A DNA stretch of 64,000 bases from Phymorhynchus buccinoides (taxonomy: Eukaryota > Mollusca > Gastropoda > Neogastropoda > Raphitomidae), in the NCBI GenBank assembly GCA_017654935.2, contig CM065713.1, forward strand, positions 20,203,393 to 20,267,392, given 5' to 3'. Within the stretch, counting starts at the first letter, position 1, and each line of letters starts with the position of its first letter. Below are positions 43,557 to 58,500 of this stretch, piece after piece. The translations under genes and the position numbers were made by a program. Under the pieces are notes generated by a model. That model saw nothing but the letters and a program-made list of their open reading frames with translations. It was not told the DNA's origin and made no database searches.

Positions 43557-46500
43557 TTTGTTTTTAAGTATGCTATGTCATCATTTTTTTGTTTGTTTTT
43601 AAGTATGCTTTGTCATCATTTTTGTTGTTTGTTTTTAAGTATGCTGTGTCATCATTTTTGTTGTTTGTTTTTAAGTATGCTATGTCATCATTTTTGTTGT
43701 TTGTTTTTAAGTATGCTATGTCATCATTTTTGTTGTTTGTTTTTAAGTATGCTATGTCATCATTTTTGTTGTTTGTTTTTAAGTATCATCTATGTCATCA
43801 TTTTTGTTGTTTGTTTTTAAGTATGCTATGTCATCATTTTTGTTGTTTGTTTTTAAGTATGCTATGTCATCATTTTTGTTGTTTTTAAGTATGCTATGTC
43901 ATCATTTTTGTTGTTTGTTTTTAAGTATGCTATGTCATCATTTTTGTTGTTTGTTTTTAAGTATGCTATGTCATCATTTTTTTTGTTTGTTTTTAAGTAT
44001 GCTATGTCATCATTTTTGTTGTTTGTTTTTAAGTATGCTATGTCATCATTTTTGTTTGTTTTTAAGTATGCTATGTCATCATTTTTGTTGTTTGTTTTTA
44101 AGTATGCTATGTCATCATTTTTGTTGTTTGTTTTTAAGTATGCTATGCTATGTCATCATTTTTGTCATCATTTTTGTTTGTTTTTAAGTATGCTATGTCA
44201 TCATTTTTGTTGTTTGTTTTTAAGTATGCTATGTCATCATTTTTGTTGTTTGTTTTTAAGTATGCTATGTCATCATTTTTGTTGTTTGTTTTTAAGTATG
44301 CTATGTCATCATTTTTGTTGTTTGTTTTTAAGTATGCTATGTCATCATTTTTGTTGTTTGTTTTTAAGTATGCTATGTCATCATTTTTGTTGTTTGTTTT
44401 TAAGTATGCTATGTCATCATTTTTGTTGTTTGTTTTTAAGTATGCTATGTCATCATTTTTGTTGTTTGTTTTTAAGTATGCTATGTCATCATTTTTGTTT
44501 GTTTTTTTTGCTTGTCATCATTTTTTTGTTTTTAAGTATGCTATGTCATCATTTTTGTTGTTTGTTTTTAAGTATGCTATGTCATCATTTTTGTTGTTTG
44601 TTTTTAAGTATGCTATGTCATCATTTTTGTTGTTTGTTTTTAAGTATGCTATGTCATCATTTTTGTTGTTTGTTTTTAAGTATGCTATGTCATCATTTTT
44701 GTTGTTTGTTTTTAAGTATGCTATGTCATCATTTTTGTTGTTTTGTTTTTAAGTATGCTATGTCATCATTTTTTTGTTGTTTGTTTTTAAGTATGCTTGT
44801 CATCATTTTTGTTGTTTGTTTTTAAGTATGCTATGTCATCATTTTTGTTGTTTGTTTTTAAGTATGCTATGTCATCATTTTTGTTGTTTGTTTTTAAGTA
44901 TGCTATGTCATCATTTTTGTTGTTTGTTTTTAAGTATGCTATGTCATCATTTTTGTTGTTTGTTTTTAAGTATGCTATGTCATCATTTTTGTTGTTTGTT
45001 TTTAAGTATGCTGTCATCATTTTTTTTGTTTGTTTTTAAGTATGCTATGTCATCATTTTTGTTGTTGTTTGTTTTTAAGTATGCTATGTCATCATTTTTG
45101 TTGTTTGTTTTTAAGTATGCTATGTCATCATTTTTGTTGTTTGTTTTTAAGTATGCTATGTCATCATTTTTGTTGTTTGTTTTTAAGTATGCTATGTCAT
45201 CATTTTTGTTGTTTGTTTTTAAGTATGCTATGTCATCATTTTTGTTGTTTGTTTTTAAGTATGCTATGTCATCATTTTTGTTGTTTCATTTTTGTTGTTT
45301 TTGTTTAAGTTTTTAAGTATGCTATGTCATCATTTTTGTTGTTTGTTTTTAAGTATGCTATGTCATCATTTTTGTTGTTTGTTTTTAAGTATGCTATGTC
45401 ATCATTTTTGTTGTTTGTTTTTAAGTATGCTATGTCATCATTTTTGTTGTTTGTTTTTAAGTATGCTATGTCATCATTTTTGTTTGTTTTTAAGTATGCT
45501 ATGTCATCATTTTTGTTGTTTGTTTTTAAGTATGCTATGTCATCATTTTTGTTTGTTTTTAAGTATGCTTGTCATCATTTTTGTTTTGTTTTTAAGTATG
45601 CTATGTCATCATTTTTGTTGTTTGTTTTTAAGTATGCTATGTCATCATTTTTGTTGTTTGTTTTTAAGTATGCTATGTCATCATTTTTGTTGTTTGTTTT
45701 TAAGTATGCTATGTCATCATTTTTGTTGTTTGTTTTTAAGTATGCTATGTCATCATTTTTTGTTGTTTGTTTTTAAGTATGCTATGTCATCATTTTTGTT
45801 GTTTGTTTTTAAGTATGCTATGTCATCATTTTTGTTGTTTGTTTTTAAGTATGCTATGTCATCATTTTTGTTGTTGTTTGTTTTTAAGTATGCTATGTCA
45901 TCATTTTTGTTGTTTGTTTTTAAGTATGCTATGTCATCATTTTTGTTGTTTGTTTTTAAGTATGCTATGTCATCATTTTTGTTGTTTGTTTTTAAGTATG
46001 CTATGTCATCATTTTTGTTGTTTGTTTTTAAGTATGCTATGTCATCATTTTTGTTGTTTGTTTTTAAGTATGCTATGTCATCATTTTTGTTGTTTGTTTT
46101 TAAGTATGCTATGTCATCATTTTTTTGTTGTTTGTTTTTAAGTATGCTATGTCATCATTTTTGTTGTTTGTTTTTAAGTATGCTATGTCATCATTTTTGT
46201 TGTTTGTTTTTAAGTATGCTATGTCATCATTTTTGTTGTTTGTTTTTAAGTATGCTATGTCATCATTTTTGTTGTTTGTTTTTAAGTATGCTATGTCATC
46301 ATTTTTTTGTTTGTTTTTAAGTATGCTATGTCATCATTTTTGTTGTTTGTTTTTAAGTATGCTATGTCATCATTTTTGTTGTTTGTTTTTAAGTATGCTA
46401 TGTCATCATTTTTGTTGTTTGTTTTTAAGTATGCTATGTCATCATTTTTGTTGTTTGTTTTTAAGTTGTTGTTTGTTTTTAAGTATGCTATGTCATCATT

Positions 46501-49500
46501 TTTGTTTTTTGTTTTTAAGTATGCTATGTCATCATTTTTGTTGTTTGTTTTTAAGTATGCTATGTCATCATTTTTTTTTGTTTGTTTTTAAGTTGTTTGT
46601 TTTTAAGTATGCTATGTCATCATTTTTGTTGTTTGTTTTTAAGTATGCTATGTCATCATTTTTGTTGTTTGTTTTTAAGTATGCTATGTCATCATTTTTG
46701 TTGTTTGTTTTTAAGTATGCTATGTCATCATTTTTGTTGTTTGTTTTTAAGTATGCTATGTCATCATTTTTGTTGTTTGTTTTTAAGTATGCTATGTCAT
46801 CATTTTTGTTGTTTGTTTTTAAGTATGCTATGTCATCATTTTTGTTGTTTGTTTTTAAGTATGCTATGTCATCATTTTTGTTGTTTGTTTTTAAGTATGC
46901 TATGTCATCATTTTTGTTGTTTGTTTTTAAGTATGCTATGTCATCATTTTTGTTGTTTGTTTTTTATGTTGTCATCATTTTTTTGTTTTTAAGTATGCTA
47001 TGTCATCATTTTTGTTGTTTGTTTTTAAGTATGCTATGTCATCATTTTTTTGTTGTTTGTTTTTAAGTATGCTATGTCATCATTTTTGTTGTTTGTTTTT
47101 AAGTATGCTATGTCATCATTTTTAAGTATGCTTGTCATCATTTTTTTGTTTGTTTTTAAGTATGCTATGTCATCATTTTTGTTGTTTGTTTTTAAGTATG
47201 CTATGTCATCATTTTTGTTTGTTTTTAAGTATTTTTGTTTTTTTTTAAGTATGCTATGTCATCATTTTTGTTGTTTGTTTTTAAGTATGCTATGTCATCA
47301 TTTTTGTTGTTTGTTTTTAAGTATGCTATGTCATCATTTTTGTTGTTTGTTTTTAAGTATGCTATGTCATCATTTTTGTTGTTTGTTTTTAAGTATGCTA
47401 TGTCATCATTTTTGTTGTTTGTTTTTAAGTATGCTATGTCATCATTTTTGTTGTTTGTTTTTAAGTATGCTATGTCATCATTTTTGTTGTTTGTTTTTAA
47501 GTATGCTATGTCATCATTTTTGTTGTTTGTTTTTAAGTATGCTATGTCATCATTTTTGTTGTTTGTTTTTAAGTATGCTATGTCATCATTTTTGTTGTTT
47601 GTTTTTAAGTATGCTATGTCATCATTTTTTTGTTTGTTTTTAAGTATGCTATGTCATCATTTTTTTGTTTGTTTTTAAGTATGCTATGTCATCATTTTTG
47701 TTGTTTGTTTTTAAGTATGCTATGTCATCATTTTTGTTGTTTGTTTTTAAGTATGCTATGTCATCATTTTTGTTGTTTGTTTTTTTTTGTTTGTTTTTAA
47801 GTATGCTATGTCATCATTTTTGTTGTTTGTTTTTAAGTATGCTATGTCATCATTTTTGTTGTTTTGTTTTTAAGTATGCTATGTCATCATTTTTGTTGTT
47901 TGTTTTTAAGTATGCTATGTCATCATTTTTGTTGTTTGTTTGTTTTTAAGTATGCTATGTCATCATTTTTGTTGTTTGTTTTTAAGTATGCTATGTCATC
48001 ATTTTTGTTGTTTGTTTTTAAGTATGCTATGTCATCATTTTTGTTGTTTGTTTTTAAGTATGCTATGTCATCATTTTTGTTGTTTGTTTTTAAGTATGCT
48101 ATGTCATCATTTTTGTTGTTTGTTTTTAAGTATGCTATGTCATCATTTTTGTTGTTTGTTTTTAAGTATGCTATGTCATCATTTTTGTTGTTTGTTTTTA
48201 AGTATGCTATGTCATCATTTTTGTTGTTTGTTTTTAAGTATGCTATGTCATCATTTTTGTTGTTTGTTTTTAAGTATGCTATGTCATCATTTTTGTTGTT
48301 TGTTTTTAAGTATGCTATGTCATCATTTTTGTTGTTTGTTTTTAAGTATGCTATGTCATCATTTTTGTTGTTTGTTTTTAAGTATGCTATGTCATCATTT
48401 TTGTTGTTTGTTTTTAAGTATGCTATGTCATCATTTTTGTTGTTTGTTTTTAAGTATGCTATGTCATCATTTTTGTTGTTTGTTTTTAAGTATGCTATGT
48501 CATCATTTTTGTTGTTTGTTTTTAAGTATGCTATGTCATCATTTTTGTTGTTTGTTTTTTTGTTGTTTGTTTTTAAGTATGCTATGTCATCATTTTTGTT
48601 TTTTGTTGTTTGTTTTTAAGTATGCTATGTCATCATTTTTGTTGTTTGTTTTTAAGTATGCTATGTCATCATTTTTGTTGTTTGTTTTTAAGTATGCTAT
48701 GTCATCATTTTTGTTGTTGTTTGTTTTTAAGTATGCTATGTCATCATTTTTGTTGTTTGTTTTTAAGTATGCTATGTCATCATTTTTGTTGTTTGTTTTT
48801 AAGTATGCTATGTCATCATTTTTGTTGTTTGTTTTTAAGTATGCTATGTCATCATTTTTGTTGTTTGTTTTTAAGTATGCTATGTCATCATTTTTGTTGT
48901 TTGTTTTTAAGTATGCTATGTCATCATTTTTGTTGTTTGTTTTTAAGTATGCTATGTCATCATTTTTGTTGTTTGTTTTTAAGTATGCTATGTCATCATT
49001 TTTGTTGTTTTTTTTTAAGTATTCTATGTCATCATGTCATTTTTTGTTTGTTTTTAAGTATGCTATGTCATCATTTTTGTTGTTTGTTTTTAAGTATGCT
49101 ATGTCATCATTTTTGTTGTTTGTTTTTAAGTATGCTATGTCATCATTTTTGTTGTTTGTTTTTAAGTATGCTATGTCATCATTTTTGTTGTTTGTTTTTA
49201 AGTATGCTATGTCATCATTTTTGTTGTTTGTTTTTAAGTATGCTATGTCATCATTTTTGTTGTTTGTTTTTAAGTATGCTATGTCATCATTTTTGTTGTT
49301 TGTTTTTAAGTATGCTATGTCATCATTTTTGTTGTTTGTTTTTAAGTATGCTATGTCATCATTTTTGTTGTTTGTTTTTAAGTATGCTATGTCATCATTT
49401 TTGTTGTTTGTTTTTAAGTATGCTATGTCATCATTTTTGTTTGTTTTTAAGTATGCTATGTCATCATTTTTGTTGTTTGTTTTTAAGTATGCTATGTCAT

Positions 49501-52500
49501 CATTTTTGTTGTTTGTTTTTAAGTATGCTATGTCATCATTTTTGTTGTTTGTTTTTAAGTATGCTATGTCATCATTTTTGTTGTTTGTTTTTAAGTATGC
49601 TATGTCATCATTTTTGTTGTTTGTTTTTAAGTATGCTATGTCATCATTTTTGTTGTTTGTTTTTAAGTATGCTATGTCATCATTTTTGTTGTTTGTTTTT
49701 AAGTATGCTATGTCATCATTTTTGTTGTTTGTTTTTAAGTATGCTATGTCATCATTTTTGTTGTTTGTTTTTAAGTATGCTATGTCATCATTTTTGTTGT
49801 TTGTTTTTAAGTATGCTATGTCATCATTTTTGTTTTTGTTTTTAAGTATGCTATGTCATCATTTTTGTTGTTTGTTTTTAAGTATGCTATGTCATCATTT
49901 TTGTTGTTTGTTTTTAAGTATGCTATGTCATCATTTTTGTTGTTTGTTTTTAAGTATGCTATGTCATCATTTTTGTTGTTTGTTTTTAAGTATGCTATGT
50001 CATCATTTTTGTTGTTTGTTTTTAAGTATGCTATGTCATCATTTTTGTTGTTTGTTTTTAAGTATGCTATGTCATCATTTTTGTTGTTTGTTTTTAAGTA
50101 TGCTATGTCATCATTTTTTTGTAAGTTGTTTTTAAGTATGCTATGTCATCATTTTGTTGTTTGTTTTTAAGTATGCTATGTCATCATTTTTGTTGTTTGT
50201 TTTTAAGTATGCTATGTCATCATTTTTGTTGTTTGTTTTTAAGTATGCTATGTCATCATTTTTGTTGTATGCTTTGTTTTTAAGTATGCTATGTCATCAT
50301 TTTTGTTGTTTGTTTTTAAGTATGCTATGTCATCATTTTTGTTGTTTGTTTTTAAGTATGCTATGTCATCATTTTTGTTGTTTGTTTTTAAGTATGCTAT
50401 GTCATCATTTTTGTTGTTTGTTTTTAAGTATGCTATGTCATCATTTTTGTTGTTTGTTTTTAAGTATGCTATGTCATCATTTTTGTTGTTTGTTTTTAAG
50501 TATGCTATGTCATCATTTTTGTTGTTTGTTTTTAAGTATGCTATGTCATCATTTTTGTTGTTGTTTGTTTTTAAGTATGCTATGTCATCATTTTTGTTGT
50601 TTGTTTTTAAGTATGCTATGTCATCATTTTTGTTGTTGTTTGTTTTTAAGTATGCTATGTCATCATTTTTGTTGTTGTTTGTTTTTAAGTATGCTATGTC
50701 ATCATTTTTGTTGTTTGTTTTTAAGTATGCTATGTCATCATTTTTGTTGTTTGTTTTTAAGTATGCTATGTCATCATTTTTGTTGTTTGTTTTTAAGTAT
50801 GCTATGTCATCATTTTTGTTGTTTTTAAGTATGCTATGTTCATTTTTGTTGTTTGTTTTTAAGTATGCTATGTCATCATTTTTGTTGTTTGTTTTTAAGT
50901 ATGCTGTGTCATCATTTTTGTTGTTTGTTTTTAAGTATGCTATGTCATCATTTTTGTTGTTTGTTTTTAAGTATGCTATGTCATCATTTTTGTTGTTTGT
51001 TTTTAAGTATGCTATGTCATCATTTTTGTTGTTTGTTTTTAAGTATGCTATGTCATCATTTTTGTTGTTTGTTTTTAAGTATGCTATGTCATCATTTTTG
51101 TTGTTTGTTTTTAAGTATGCTATGTCATCATTTTTGTTGTTGTTTGTTTTTAAGTATGCTATGTCATCATTTTTGTTGTTTGTTTTTAAGTATGCTATGT
51201 CATCATTTTTGTTGTTTGTTTTTAAGTATGCTATGTCATCATTTTTGTTGTTGTTTGTTTTTAAGTATGCTATGTCATCATTTTTGTTGTTTGTTTTTAA
51301 GTATGCTATGTCATCATTTTTGTTGTTGTTTGTTTTTAAGTATGCTATGTCATCATTTTTGTTGTTTGTTTTTAAGTATGCTATGTCATCATTTTTGTTG
51401 TTTGTTTTTAAGTATGCTATGTCATCATTTTTGTTGTTTGTTTTTAAGTATGCTATGTCATCATTTTTGTTGTTTGTTTTTAAGTATGCTATGTCATCAT
51501 TTTTGTTGTTTGTTTTTAAGTATGCTATGTCATCATTTTTGTTGTTTGTTTTTAAGTATGCTATGTCATCATTTTTGTTGTTTGTTTTTAAGTATGCTAT
51601 GTCATCATTTTTGTTGTTTGTTTTTAAGTATGCTATGTCATCATTTTTGTTGTTTGTTTTTAAGTATGCTATGTCATCATTTTTGTTGTTTTTGTTGTTT
51701 GTTTTTAAGTATGCTATGTCATCATTTTTGTTGTTTGTTTTTAAGTATGCTATGTCATCATTTTTGTTGTTTGTTTTTAAGTATGCTATGTCATCATTTT
51801 TGTTGTTTGTTTTTAAGTATGCTATGTCATCATTTTTGTTGTTTGTTTTTAAGTATGCTATGTCATCATTTTTGTTGTTTGTTTTTAAGTATGCTATGTC
51901 ATCATTTTTGTTGTTTGTTTTTAAGTATGCTATGTCATCATTTTTGTTGTTTGTTTTTAAGTATGCTATGTCATCATTTTTGTTGTTTGTTTTTAAGTAT
52001 GCTATGTCATCATTTTTGTTGTTTGTTTTTAAGTATGCTTGTCATCATTTTTGTTGTTTGTTTTTAAGTATGCTATGTCATCATTTTTGTTGTTTGTTTT
52101 TAAGTATGCTATGTCATCATATGCTATTTTTGTTTGTTTTTAAGTATGCTATGTCATCATTTTTGTTGTTTGTTTTTAAGTATGCTATGTCATCATTTTT
52201 GTTGTTTGTTTTTAAGTATGCTATGTCATCATTTTTGTTGTTTGTTTTTAAGTATGCTATGTCATCATTTTTGTTGTTTGTTTTTAAGTATGCTATGTCA
52301 TCATTTTTTTGTTTGTTTTTAAGTATGCTATGTCATCATTTTTGTTGTTTGTTTTTAAGTATGTCATCTATGTCATCATTTTTGTTGTTTGTTTTTAAGT
52401 ATGCTATGTCATCATTTTTGTTGTTTGTTTTTAAGTATGCTATGTCATCATTTTTGTTGTTTGTTTTTAAGTATGCTATGTCATCATTTTTGTTGTTTGT

Positions 52501-55500
52501 TTTTAAGTATGCTGTGTCATCATTTTTGTTGTTTGTTTTTAAGTATGCTATGTCATCATTTTTGTTGTTTGTTTTTAAGTATGCTATGTCATCATTTTTG
52601 TTGTTTGTTTTTTAAGTATGCTATGTCATCATTTTTGTTGTTTGTTTTTAAGTATGCTATGTCATCATTTTTGTTGTTTGTTTTTAAGTATGCTATGTCA
52701 TCATTTTTGTTGTTTTGTTTTTAAGTATGCTATGTCATCATTTTTGTTGTTTGTTTTTAAGTATGCTATGTCATCATTTTTGTTTGTTTTTAAGTATGCT
52801 ATGTCATCATTTTTGTTGTTTGTTTTTAAGTATGCTATGTCATCATTTTTGTTGTTTGTTTTTAAGTATGCTATGTCATCATTTTTGTTGTTTGTTTTTA
52901 AGTATGCTATGTCATCATTTTTGTTGTTTGTTTTTAAGTATGCTATGTCTATGTCATCTCATTTTTGTTGTTTGTTTTTAAGTATGCTATGTCATCATTT
53001 TTGTTGTTTGTTTTTAAGTATGCTATGTCATCATTTTTGTTGTTTGTTTTTAAGTATGCTATGTCATCATTTTTGTTGTTTGTTTTTAAGTATGCTATGT
53101 CATCATTTTTGTTGTTTGTTTTTAAGTATGCTATGTCATCATTTTTGTTGTTTGTTTTTAAGTATGCTATGTCATCATTTTTGTTGTTTGTTTTTAAGTA
53201 TGCTATGTCATCATTTTTGTTGTTTGTTTTTAAGTATGCTATGTCATCATTTTTGTTGTTTGTTTTTAAGTATGCTATGTCATCATTTTTGTTGTTTGTT
53301 TTTAAGTATGCTATGTCATCATTTTTGTTGTTTGTTTTTAAGTATGCTATGTCATCATTTTTGTTGTTTGTTTTTAAGTATGCTATGTCATCATTTTTGT
53401 TGTTTGTTTTTAAGTATGCTATGTCATCATTTTTGTTTGTTTGTTTTTAAGTATGCTATGTCATCATTTTTGTTGTTTGTTTTTAAGTATGCTATGTCAT
53501 CATTTTTGTTTGTTGTTTGTTTTTAAGTATGCTATGTCATCATTTTTGTTGTTTGTTTTTAAGTATGCTATGTCATCATTTTTGTTGTTTGTTTTTAAGT
53601 ATGCTATGTCATCATTTTTGTTGTTTGTTTTTAAGTATGCTATGTCATCATTTTTGTTGTTTGTTTTTAAGTATGCTATGTCATCATTTTTGTTGTTTGT
53701 TTTTAAGTATGCTATGTCATCATTTTTGTTGTTTTTGTATGCTTGTCATCAGTATGCTATGTCATCATTTTTGTTGTTTGTTTTTAAGTATGCTATGTCA
53801 TCATTTTTGTTGTTTGTTTTTAAGTATGCTATGTCATCATTTTTGTTGTTTGTTTTTAAGTATGCTGTCATCATTTTAGTTTTGTTTTTAAGTATGCTAT
53901 GTCATCATTTTTGTTGTTTGTTTTTAAGTATGCTATGTCATCATTTTTGTTGTTGTTTGTTTTTAAGTATGCTATGTCATCATTTTTGTTGTTTGTTTTT
54001 AAGTATGCTGTGTCATCATTTTTGTTTTGTTTTTAAGTATGCTATGTCATCATTTTTGTTTTGTTTTTAAGTATGCTATGTCATCATTTTTGTTGTTTGT
54101 TTTTAAGTATGCTATGTCATCATTTTTGTTGTTTGTTTTTAAGTATGCTATGTCATCATTTTTGTTGTTTGTTTTTAAGTATGCTATGTCATCATTTTTG
54201 TTGTTTGTTTTTAAGTATGCTATGTCATCATTTTTGTTGTTTGTTTTTAAGTATGCTATGTCATCATTTTTGTTGTTTGTTTTTAAGTATGCTATGTCAT
54301 CATTTTTGTTGTTTGTTTTTAAGTATGCTATGTCATCATTTTTGTTGTTTGTTTTTAAGTATGCTATGTCATCATTTTTGTTGTTTGTTTTTAAGTATGC
54401 TATGTCATCATTTTTGTTGTTTGTTTTTAAGTATGCTTGTCATCATTTTTGTTGTTTGTTTTTAAGTATGCTATGTCATCATTTTTGTTGTTTGTTTTTA
54501 AGTATGCTATGTCATCATTTTTGTTGTTTGTTTTTAAGTATGCTATGTCATCATTTTTGTTTGTTTGTTTTTAAGTATGCTATGTCATCATTTTTGTTGT
54601 TTGTTTTTAAGTATGCTATGTCATCATTTTTGTTGTTTGTTTTTAAGTATGCTATGTCATCATGTCATCATTTTTGTTGTTTGTTTTTAAGTATGCTATG
54701 TCATCATTTTTGTTGTTTGTTTTTTTAAGTATGCTATGTCATCATTTTTGTTGTTTGTTTTTAAGTATGCTATGTCATCATTTTTGTTGTTTGTTTTTAA
54801 GTATGCTATGTCATCATTTTTGTTGTTTGTTTTTAAGTATGCTATGTCATCATTTTTGTTGTTTGTTTTTAAGTATGCTATGTCATCATTTTTGTTGTTT
54901 GTTTTTAAGTATGCTATGTCATCATTTTTGTTGTTTGTTTTTAAGTATGCTATGTCATCATTTTTGTTGTTTGTTTTTAAGTATGCTATGTCATCATTTT
55001 TGTTGTTTGTTTTTAAGTATGCTATGTCATCATTTTTGTTGTTTGTTTTTAAGTATTCATCATTTTTTTTGTTTGTTTTTAAGTATGCTATGTCATCATT
55101 TTTGTTGTTTGTTTTTAAGTATGTCATCTTGTCATCATTTTTGTTTGTTTTTAAGTATGCTATGTCATTTTTGTTGTTTGTTTTTAAGTATGCTATGTCA
55201 TCATTTTTGTTGTTTGTTTTTAAGTATGCTATGTCATCATTTTTGTTGTTTGTTTTTAAGTATGCTATGTCATCATTTTTGTTGTTTGTTTTTAAGTATG
55301 CTATGTCATCATTTTTGTTGTTTGTTTTTAAGTATGCTATGTCATCATTTTTGTTGTTTGTTTTTAAGTATGCTATGTCATCATTTTTGTTTTGTTTGTT
55401 TTTAAGTATGCTATGTCATCATTTTTGTTGTTTGTTTTTAAGTATGCTATGTCATCATTTTTGTTGTTTGTTTTTAAGTATGCTATGTCATCATTTTTGT

Positions 55501-58500
55501 TGTTTGTTTTTAAGTATGCTATGTCATCATTTTTGTTGTTTGTTTTTAAGTATGCTATGTCATCATTTTTGTTGTTTGTTTTTAAGTATGCTATGTCATC
55601 ATTTTTGTTGTTTGTTTTTAAGTATGCTATGTCATCATTTTTGTTGTTTGTTTTTAAGTATGCTATGTCATCATTTTTGTTGTTTGTTTTTAAGTATGCT
55701 TGTCATCATTTTTGTTGTTTGTTTTTAAGTATGCTATGTCATCATTTTTGTTGTTTGTTTTTAAGTATGCTATGTCATCATTTTTGTTGTTTGTTTTTAA
55801 GTATGCTATGTCATCATTTTTGTTGTTTGTTTTTAAGTATGCTATGTCATCATTTTTGTTGTTTGTTTTTAAGTATGCTATGTCATCATTTTTGTTGTTT
55901 GTTTTTAAGTATGCTATGTCATCATTTTTGTTGTTTGTTTTTAAGTATGCTATGTCATCATTTTTGTTGTTTGTTTTTAAGTATGCTATGTCATTTTTTT
56001 TGTTTGTTTTTAAGTATGCTATGTCATCATTTTTGTTGTTTGTTTTTAAGTATGCTATGTCATCATTTTTGTTGTTTGTTTTTAAGTATGCTATGTCATC
56101 ATTTTTGTTGTTTGTTTTTAAGTATGCTATGTCATCATTTGTTGTTTGTTTTTTTATGCTATGTCATGCTATGTCATCATTTTTGTTGTTTGTTTTTAAG
56201 TATGCTATGTCATCATTTTTGTTGTTTGTTTTTAAGTATGCTATGTCATCATTTTTGTTGTTTGTTTTTAAGTATGCTATGTCATCATTTTTGTTGTTTG
56301 TTTTTAAGTATGCTATGTCATCATTTTTGTTGTTTGTTTTTAAGTATGCTATGTCATCATTTTTGTTGTTTGTTTTTAAGTATGCTATGTCATCATTTTT
56401 GTTGTTTGTTTTTAAGTATGCTATGTCATCATTTTTGTTGTTTGTTTTTAAGTATGCTATGTCATCATTTTTGTTGTTTGTTTTTAAGTATGCTATGTCA
56501 TCATTTTTGTTGTTTGTTTTTAAGTATGCTATGTCATCATTTTTGTTGTTTGTTTTTAAGTATGTCATCTATGTCATCATTTTTGTTGTTTGTTTTTAAG
56601 TATGCTATGTCATCATTTTTGCTTGTTTGTTTTTAAGTATGCTATGTCATCATTTTTGTTGTTTGTTTTTAAGTATGCTATGTCATCATTTTTGTTGTTT
56701 GTTTTTAAGTATGCTATGTCATCATTTTTGTTGTTTGTTTTTAAGTATGCTATGTCATCATTTTTGTTGTTTGTTTTTAAGTATGCTATGTCATCATTTT
56801 TGTTGTTTGTTTTTAAGTATGCTATGTCATCATTTTTGTTGTTTGTTTTTAAGTATGCTATGTCATCATTGTTTGTTTTTAAGTATGCTTGTCATCATTT
56901 TTGTTTTGTTTTTAAGTATGCTATGTCATCATTTTTGTTGTTTGTTTTTAAGTATGCTATGTCATCATTTTTGTGCTATGTCATCATTTTTGTTGTTTGT
57001 TTTTAAGTATGCTATGTCATCATTTTTGTTGTTTGTTTTTAAGTATGCTATGTCATCATTTTTGTTGTGTCATCATTTTGTTTTTAAGTATGCTATGTCA
57101 TCATTTTTGTTGTTTGTTTTTAAGTATGCTATGTCATCATTTTTGTTGTTTGTTTTTAAGTATGCTATGTCATCATTTTTGTTGTTTGTTTTTAAGTATG
57201 CTATGTCATCATTTTTGTTGTTTGTTTTTAAGTATGCTATGTCATCATTTTTGTTGTTTGTTTTTAAGTATGCTATGTCATCATTTTTGTTGTTTGTTTT
57301 TAAGTATGCTATGTCATCATTTTTGTTGTTTGTTTTTAAGTATGCTATGTCATCATTTTTGTTGTTTGTTTTTAAGTATGCTATGTCATCATTTTTGTTG
57401 TTTGTTTTTAAGTATGCTATGTCATCATTTTTGTTGTTTGTTTTTAAGTATGCTATGTCATCATTTTTGTTGTTTGTTTTTAAGTATGCTATGTCATCAT
57501 TTTTGTTGTTTGTTTTTAAGTATGCTATGTCATCATTTTTGTTGTTTGTTTTTAAGTATGCTATGTCATCATTTTTGTTGTTTGTTTTTAAGTATGCTAT
57601 GTCATCTATGTCATCATTTTTGTTGTTTGTTTTTAAGTATGCTATGTCATCATTTTTGTTGTTTGTTTTTAAGTATGCTATGTCATCATTTTTGTTGTTT
57701 GTTTTTAAGTATGCTATGTCATCATTTTTGTTGTTTGTTTTTAAGTATGCTATGTCATCATTTTTGTTGTTTGTTTTTAAGTATGCTATGTCATCATTTT
57801 TGTTGTTTGTTTTTAAGTATGCTATGTCATCATTTTTGTTGTTTGTTTTTAAGTATGCTATGTCATCATTTTTGTTGTTTGTATTTTTAAGTATGCTATG
57901 TCATCATTTTTGTTTGTTTTTAAGTATGCTTGTCATCATTTTTGTTGTTTGTTTTTAAGTATGCTATGTCATCATTTTTGTTGTTTGTTTTTAAGTATGC
58001 TATGTCATCATTTTTGTTGTTTGTTTTTAAGTATGCTATGTCATCATTTTTGTTGTTTGTTTTTAAGTATGCTATGTCATCATTTTTGTTGTTTGTTTTT
58101 AAGTATTTGTCAAGTATGCTATGTCATCATTTTTGTTGTTTGTTTTTTTTTGTTGTTTGTTTTTAAGTATGCTATGTCATCATTTTTGTTGTTTGTTTTT
58201 AAGTATGCTATGTCATCATTTTTGTTGTTTGTTTTTAAGTATGCTATGTCATCATTTTTGTTGTTTGTTTTTAAGTATGCTATGTCATCATTTTTGTTGT
58301 TTGTTTTTAAGTATGCTATGTCATCATTTTTGTTGTTTTGTTTTTAAGTATGCTATGTCATCATTTTTGTTTTTTTTTTTTTGTTGTTTGTTTTTAAGTA
58401 TGCTATGTCATCATTTTTGTTGTTTGTTTTTAAGTATGCTATGTCATCATTATTTGTTGTTTGTTTTTAAGTATGCTATGTCATCATTTTTGTCATCATT

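Noticed and set aside
47940..50135. 731- and 774-codon open frames in the 43.6-59.9 kb array
   Set aside because: They are the translated 36-bp satellite. The same length-of-three property opens two forward frames and one reverse frame. There is no start context, intron structure or non-repetitive sequence.
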